A stretch of DNA of 64,000 nt from NCBI GenBank assembly GCA_038249195.1, contig JBBRWM010000001.1, positions 310,001-374,000 of the forward strand, read 5' to 3'. This DNA comes from JAOUEA01 sp038249195. Lineage in GTDB: Bacteria > Actinomycetota > UBA4738 > HRBIN12. Shown piece by piece: positions 58,891 through 64,000 of this stretch; the first letter of the stretch is position 1; every line of letters starts with the position of its first letter. The position numbers were made by a program, and so were the translations under genes. The notes beneath the pieces are model-generated. The model was not told the origin of the DNA and did no database searches. It saw only the letters and a program-made list of their open reading frames with translations.

Positions 58891-60261
58891 ATGCAGGTGC
58901 TCGACACGTTCTTGGACGCGATGGGTGACACGCCGCTCGTTCGGCTGCACTCGGTGTCCGGCGGCGTTCGGCCCACGATCCTCGCCAAGCTCGAGATGCT
59001 GAATCCCGGCGGTTCCGTGAAGGATCGCATCGGCATCCGCATGATCGAGGCGGCCGAGCGGGAGGGGCTCCTGAAGCCGGGGGGCACCATCGTGGAGCCG
59101 ACCTCGGGGAACACGGGCCACGGCCTGGCCATCGCCGCAGCGATCCGCGGCTACAAGTGCATCTTCGTGATGCCGGACAAGATGAGCCAGGAGAAGATCT
59201 CGCTCCTTCGCGCCTACGGCGCCGAGGTCGTGATCGCGCCCACCGCGGTCGCGCCCGATTCCCCCGAGAGCTATTACCGGGTGGCGGATCGGCTCGCCGC
59301 CGAGATCCCGGGGGCGTTCCAGCCCAACCAGTACTTCAATCCCGAGAATCCGCGCACGCACTACGAAACGACCGGACCCGAGATCTGGCGCCAGACCGAC
59401 GGTGGGGTCGACGTCTTCGTGGCGGGCGTGGGGACGGGCGGCACGATCAGCGGGGTCGGTCGCTATCTCAAGGAGCAGAACCCGAGCGTGACGATCGTGG
59501 GCGCGGATCCGGAGGGGTCGGTGTACTCCGGCGACACGCCGCGCCCTTACCTCGTGGAAGGGATCGGCGAGGATTTCTGGCCGGACACCTTCGATCCGAG
59601 CGTGGTGGACCGCTACGTCAAGGTGAGCGACCGCGATTCCTTCCTCACGGCCCGCGCCGTCACGCGTCGCGAGGGCATCCTCGTGGGCGGATCGTGCGGG
59701 ACGGCGGTCTTCGCGGCCCTCCAGGTCGCGCGGGAGCTGGACGCGTCGAAGACCGTTGTGGTCCTGCTCCCCGACACCGGCCGTGGCTACCTGTCCAAGA
59801 TCTATTCCGAGTCGTGGATGCTCCAGTACGGGATGCTTGAGCGGCGTGACGCGATCCGCGTGGACGAGGTGCTCGCGGCCAAGGGCGGGGAGCTGCCCCC
59901 ATTGATCACCGTGAGCGCCCGGGCGAAGGTTCGCCAGGCGGTCGACACGCTGCACCAGCACTCCATCAGCCAGGCGCCGGTCGTACGGGAGGACTCCGCG
60001 GACGTGGCGCAGTTCGTTGGTTCGATCCGGGACCGGGAGCTTCTCGATCGGGTCTTCCGCGACCCCGACGCCCTGCAGGCCGACGTCGCGGAGGTCATGG
60101 CGCCGCCGATGCCGCTGGTGGAGTGGGATGAACCGGTAGAGTCGGCGTTCGCCGAGCTGGAGCATGGCCCGGCGGTCCTGGTGGCGAAGGAGGGACAGGT
60201 GCTCGGCGTGCTCACCCGCTCCGACCTGCTGGACTTCTTGGCGCATCGACGGGCGCAGTAG
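58891..60261 (+). CDS. cbs: Cystathionine beta-synthase
   Basis: 456 residues. A PLP-dependent synthase core with Lys44 in 'NPGGSVKDRIG', the phosphate loop 'TSGNTGHGLA' near 71 and 'GVGTGGTISG' near 178, followed by a C-terminal pair of CBS domains (about 330-450, ending 'GVLTRSDLLDF'). Homocysteine plus serine gives cystathionine. The CBS pair marks beta-synthase and not simple cysteine synthase. First gene of a transsulfuration operon with DUF429 and cystathionine gamma-lyase/synthase. Confidence 0.93.
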   Translation: MQVLDTFLDAMGDTPLVRLHSVSGGVRPTILAKLEMLNPGGSVKDRIGIRMIEAAEREGLLKPGGTIVEPTSGNTGHGLAIAAAIRGYKCIFVMPDKMSQEKISLLRAYGAEVVIAPTAVAPDSPESYYRVADRLAAEIPGAFQPNQYFNPENPRTHYETTGPEIWRQTDGGVDVFVAGVGTGGTISGVGRYLKEQNPSVTIVGADPEGSVYSGDTPRPYLVEGIGEDFWPDTFDPSVVDRYVKVSDRDSFLTARAVTRREGILVGGSCGTAVFAALQVARELDASKTVVVLLPDTGRGYLSKIYSESWMLQYGMLERRDAIRVDEVLAAKGGELPPLITVSARAKVRQAVDTLHQHSISQAPVVREDSADVAQFVGSIRDRELLDRVFRDPDALQADVAEVMAPPMPLVEWDEPVESAFAELEHGPAVLVAKEGQVLGVLTRSDLLDFLAHRRAQ

Positions 60262-60265
60262 CGGC

Positions 60266-61108
60266 GTGCGATCCCTGGGCGTCGACGTCGGGGTCAACAA
60301 GGGTCTTGACCTCGTGGTGATGGACGGCCGCCGCGCGCCCGCGCGTGTGCTGTCCCGCGCCGGACTCGAGGACGTGGAGCACATCATCAAGGAGTTCGAG
60401 CCCGCCATCGTGGCGGTCGACTCCCCGCCCACGTGGGCGCGGGGGGGGAAGTCCCGTCATACGGAGAACGAGCTGGCGCGCCTCAACATCCATGCGTTCC
60501 GCACGCCCTCGCAGGACCATGCCGAACACACGCGGTTCGACTGGATGCGCCGCGGCATGGAGGTGTTCGCGGTGGCGGAGCGCCTCGGGTATCCCCTGGC
60601 CACCGGCAGGCCCTACCGCAACCGTGCGATCGAGGTGTTTCCCCACGCCACCGCCGCCGTTCTGGCCGGCTGCCTCCCCCCGCGCGGGGAACGCAAACGG
60701 CAATGGCGCGAACGCGTGCTGAAGATGCAGGGCGTGCAGACGCAGGAGCTGACCACGATCGATCGTCTCGATGCCGCCCTCGCGGCGCTCACGGGGCTCC
60801 TCGTGCTCGACGGGCACGAAACGCACCTCGGCGACCCGAGCGAGGGCGTGATCGTGATCCCCATCTCGGCCCCGGCCCCCACGTATCGGCCCGGGACGTT
60901 GACCCGCGACGATCCGGCGCAGCTCTTCGCCTGGTGCGCTTGCGGGGAGCGGGGCTGCGACCGGCAGGTCCCCGCCGGCAGCGAGTTCGCACCGGGGCAC
61001 GACGCGAAACGCAAGTACCGCCTGTGGCGCCAGGTCCGCGAGGGCGACCTCGCCCGCGAAGAACTGCTGCGACGCCGTTGGGAGCTTCCACCGGAGAGCG
61101 TCGGATGA
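60266..61108 (+). CDS. DUF429 protein (predicted RNase H-like)
   Basis: 280 residues from GTG 60266, four bases after the cbs stop. It has the DUF429 pattern: 'LGVDVGVNKGLDLVVMDG' (RNase H-like first strand with Asp), 'IVAVDSPPTWA', 'RPCRNRA'-like 'GRPYRNRAIEVFPHA', and 'QTQELTTIDRLDAALAALTGLL' with the acidic residues of an RNase H-like active site. A Cys-rich 'WCACGERGCDRQ' near residue 230 could bind zinc. Function unknown. It overlaps the following gene by four bases, inside a transsulfuration operon. Confidence 0.8.
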   Translation: MRSLGVDVGVNKGLDLVVMDGRRAPARVLSRAGLEDVEHIIKEFEPAIVAVDSPPTWARGGKSRHTENELARLNIHAFRTPSQDHAEHTRFDWMRRGMEVFAVAERLGYPLATGRPYRNRAIEVFPHATAAVLAGCLPPRGERKRQWRERVLKMQGVQTQELTTIDRLDAALAALTGLLVLDGHETHLGDPSEGVIVIPISAPAPTYRPGTLTRDDPAQLFAWCACGERGCDRQVPAGSEFAPGHDAKRKYRLWRQVREGDLAREELLRRRWELPPESVG

Positions 61109-62238
61109 CCGAGCGGCACCTCGAGACGGAGGCCATCCATGCGGGACAAGACCCCGAGGCGGTCTACGGTGCGGTAAACGTACCCATCTATCAGACCGCC
61201 ACCTACGCCCAGCGGGCGGTCGGTTCGTTCGCTCGCTGGGACTACGGGCGCGGCGGCAATCCGACGCGCGATGCCTTGGAGGTCGCCCTGGCGGCACTGG
61301 AGGGTGCCACGCGCGCGTTCTGCTTCGGCAGCGGGCTGGCCGCGGAGACGACCCTGCTGCTGACCCTGCGCCCGGGAGACCACGTCGTGCTGGCCGACGA
61401 CGTGTACGGCGGGACGTACCGACTGCTTACGCAGGTGCTCGATCCATGGGGGCTCGCCTGCACCACGGTGGACCTGAGCGATCTCGACGCTCTCGCCGCG
61501 GCCATCGGCCCACGAACGCGCTTCGTGTGGGTGGAGACCCCGTCCAACCCCCTGCTGAAGATCGTCGACATCGAGGCGGTCGTCGGCGTCGCGCACGCGG
61601 CGGAGGCACAGGTCGTCGTGGACAACACGTTCGCGACTCCGGCGCTGCAGCGGCCCCTGCTGCTCGGTGCCGACGTGGTGGTGCACAGCGTCACGAAGTA
61701 CCTCGGCGGCCACTCCGATCTGATCGGAGGGGCGGTCCTGACGAACGACGAGACCCTCATGGAGCGGCTCGGCTTCCTCGTCAACGCCGTCGGGGCGGTG
61801 CCGGGGCCGATGGATTGCTACCTCGCCCTGCGGGGGCTGAAGACCCTCGCGATCCGGATGCGCGCCCACGGCGAGGGCGCAGCCGCCGTGGTCGCGTTCC
61901 TCGCCCGGCATCCGCGCGTCACGCGCGTGCACTACCCCGGTCTGCCGTCCCATGCCGGGCACGCGGTAGCCGCGCGCCAGATGCGCGGGTTCGGCGGAAT
62001 GGTCTCGTTCGAGCTGGCGACGCCCGAGGAGGCGCTCGCCGTGGCGGCGCGCACCGAGCTGTTCTTCCTCGCCGAGTCGTTGGGGGGCGTGGAGTCGCTG
62101 ATCGAGGTTCCCGGGCCGATGACCCACGCGAGCGTCGCGGGCTCGGCCCTGGAGGTCCCGGCGACGCTCATCCGCCTGTCCGTCGGCATCGAGCATCCCG
62201 ACGATCTCGTGGCCGATCTCGATCGCGCGCTCGGCTGA
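61105..62238 (+). CDS. Cystathionine gamma-lyase/synthase family enzyme
   Basis: 377 residues. A PLP-dependent Cys/Met metabolism enzyme: 'PIYQTATYAQ', 'YGRGGNPTRDALE', 'VETPSNPLLKIVDI', PLP Lys198 in 'HSVTKYLGGHSD', and 'ESLGGVESLIEVPGPMTHAS'. Paired with cystathionine beta-synthase, it most likely cleaves cystathionine to cysteine (reverse transsulfuration), though gamma-synthase activity cannot be excluded from sequence. The start overlaps the DUF429 stop by four bases. Confidence 0.92.
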   Translation: MTERHLETEAIHAGQDPEAVYGAVNVPIYQTATYAQRAVGSFARWDYGRGGNPTRDALEVALAALEGATRAFCFGSGLAAETTLLLTLRPGDHVVLADDVYGGTYRLLTQVLDPWGLACTTVDLSDLDALAAAIGPRTRFVWVETPSNPLLKIVDIEAVVGVAHAAEAQVVVDNTFATPALQRPLLLGADVVVHSVTKYLGGHSDLIGGAVLTNDETLMERLGFLVNAVGAVPGPMDCYLALRGLKTLAIRMRAHGEGAAAVVAFLARHPRVTRVHYPGLPSHAGHAVAARQMRGFGGMVSFELATPEEALAVAARTELFFLAESLGGVESLIEVPGPMTHASVAGSALEVPATLIRLSVGIEHPDDLVADLDRALG

Positions 62239-62290
62239 GCCGAGGCCGGCCCCGGTTCCTCGCGCGCCGTGAAGCGACTACGCTCACTCC

Positions 62291-62692
62291 GTGGCCGACA
62301 TCGCCCAGCGCAACCTGGTCTTGATCCTCGCGCGGGACTTCGCGTCGCGCCTGGCCTCGGCCGTGTTCCTCGTGGATCCCGACGACAACCTGATCTACTA
62401 CAACGAAGCCGCCGAGCGGATGCTCGGGATCCCGTTCGTGGAGGGACGCGTCGTGGAGGCGGCCCGCTGGTCCCAACAGGTCGTACCCGCTGATGAGGAC
62501 GAGCGGCCGCTGCCCTCCGACGAACGGCCTCTGCGCATCGCGCTCGAGCGGCGGACTCCGAGCCACAGGTCGCTGAAGATCCGAACGGCCGGCGGCACCT
62601 ACCGGCGCATCGAGGTCACGGCCTTCCCGCTGTTCGCGCACGCCGACGAATGCGTCGGGGCGATGTCGATCTTCTGGGAACCCTCGGACTAG
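62291..62692 (+). CDS. Stand-alone PAS-domain protein
   Basis: 133 residues from GTG 62291. A single PAS domain (about residues 20-130): 'ASAVFLVDPDDNLIYYNEAAERMLGI' and 'FPLFAHADECVGAMSIFWE'. There is no output domain, so it may signal through protein contacts. Ligand unknown. It sits four bases before the MBL-fold gene and is probably co-expressed with it. Confidence 0.85.
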   Translation: MADIAQRNLVLILARDFASRLASAVFLVDPDDNLIYYNEAAERMLGIPFVEGRVVEAARWSQQVVPADEDERPLPSDERPLRIALERRTPSHRSLKIRTAGGTYRRIEVTAFPLFAHADECVGAMSIFWEPSD

Positions 62693-62696
62693 GCCG

Positions 62697-63535
<839 letters not shown>

Positions 63536-63539
<4 letters not shown>

Positions 63540-64000
63540 CTGGAAGCCGGTGGGGGCGCGCCTTCGATCTCGATGACGTCCCCGCCCTCCGTCGCGACCC
63601 TCACGGAGTGGACGCGGTGAGGCTCGCCTCCATCCGTTACCTCGATGGGCGCCCGAGCCCCGTCGAGCCAGGCCTTCAGGGCGGCGGGCTCACCGGAGAC
63701 CGCCACGCCGGCGATGCCGGTCGGGCGCACGGCATGGTCGGCGTGCGAACGGCCGGGGTAAAGGTCGCCGGGCGCATCCCAGTCGATGAAGAACGGGAGC
63801 CAGTCGGGGCGTGAAGAATCCTCGATCCCGGCGCCGCGCCAGCGCACCTCGACCCCGTCCGGCCTGGTGCGCGCGCCCGCTTCCACAGCGAGTCCGAGCC
63901 GGGCCGCCGTGCGGTCGATGTCGGGATCGGCGAGGCAGACGGAGAACCAGCGGTCGCGGCCATCCCGCGAGAGCGCCGTCAGCCGGCGCCCGAGCGACGT
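63536..64000 (-). CDS. Glyoxalase/VOC-like protein (partial, runs off the window)
   Basis: The frame is open from the stop at 63536 to the window edge, giving at least 154 residues; the start lies beyond 64000. 'DRWFSVCLADPDIDRTAARLGL', 'PDWLPFFIDWD' and 'PTGIAGVAVSGEP' match the glyoxalase-3-like/VOC pattern seen in actinobacterial lyases and dioxygenases. A GTG at 63886 is unlikely to be the true start because similarity extends upstream. The stop overlaps the convergent MBL gene by four bases. Confidence 0.75.

Overview
The window is a dense, high-GC bacterial chromosome segment. It has frequent GTG/TTG starts, four-base ATGA or TGATG overlaps between co-directional genes, and typical actinobacterial content: an F420-type LLM oxidoreductase, a decayed beta-helix 'GNIVADG' protein, NDH-2, an IclR-regulated glycerol cluster, paired ECF sigma/anti-sigma genes and an HMP transporter under a TPP riboswitch. 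It most likely comes from an Actinomycetota lineage outside the well-studied genera, but no rRNA or tRNA is present to place it. I saw no CRISPR array.

Layout. 1-3.4 kb: ankyrin protein, MarR regulator, amidohydrolase and epimerase. 3.5-6.9 kb: TldD/PmbA protease pair and a CBS-domain protein. 6.9-10.6 kb (minus): PHP phosphoesterase, SpoU/TrmH methyltransferase, HAD hydrolase and NDH-2, tightly packed. 10.7-22.1 kb: a large glycerol/dihydroxyacetone cluster with an IclR regulator, two DhaL subunits, GlpF, DhaK, GlpK, a small acidic repeat protein, a GlpA-like glycerol-3-phosphate dehydrogenase followed by SdhB-, SdhC- and SdhD-like subunits, and a DhaM-HPr-EI fusion. 22.1-24.7 kb: PgsA, an epimerase and class II fructose bisphosphatase. 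24.8-27.6 kb: a small zinc-ribbon/AT-hook protein, a HARE-HTH protein, an LLM oxidoreductase, and an anti-sigma/ECF sigma pair. 27.8-35.7 kb: NfeD protease, stomatin, PilT, a SufR-like regulator divergent from Mrp, Lgt, a PAP2 phosphatase, LapA-like and SRPBCC proteins. 35.7-40.6 kb: PNPOx-like protein, a CPBP-protease remnant, a membrane protein, a methyltransferase, a beta-helix pseudogene, and an ECF sigma with a membrane-anchored beta-propeller.

40.6-46.0 kb is an accessory island. It is bounded by two direct copies (about 420 bp) of the 3' end of a PIG-L deacetylase gene plus the first codons of a serine recombinase. One copy belongs to the intact PIG-L gene; the other is a stranded remnant. 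Inside are a decayed serine recombinase and an apparently uncharacterised operon: a PhoD-like metallophosphatase with an internal glycine-rich membrane segment and a novel C-terminal domain, a stand-alone copy of that domain, a helical protein, and a broken endonuclease/exonuclease/phosphatase gene.

46.3-64 kb: PepA, a cupin protein, a TPP-riboswitch-controlled CytX, a diguanylate cyclase, the histidine-utilisation genes hutI/hutH/hutU, a convergent EAL and GGDEF response-regulator pair, and a cystathionine beta-synthase / DUF429 / cystathionine gamma-lyase operon followed by PAS, MBL-fold and glyoxalase-like genes.

The glycerol cluster reads as one pathway. Glycerol enters through GlpF, is phosphorylated by GlpK and oxidised to DHAP by the GlpA/Sdh-like quinone-linked complex. 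Dihydroxyacetone is phosphorylated by DhaK/DhaL using phosphate relayed from PEP by the single-chain DhaM-HPr-EI. DHAP can then feed gluconeogenesis (GlpX), and glycerol 3-phosphate can feed phospholipid synthesis (PgsA).
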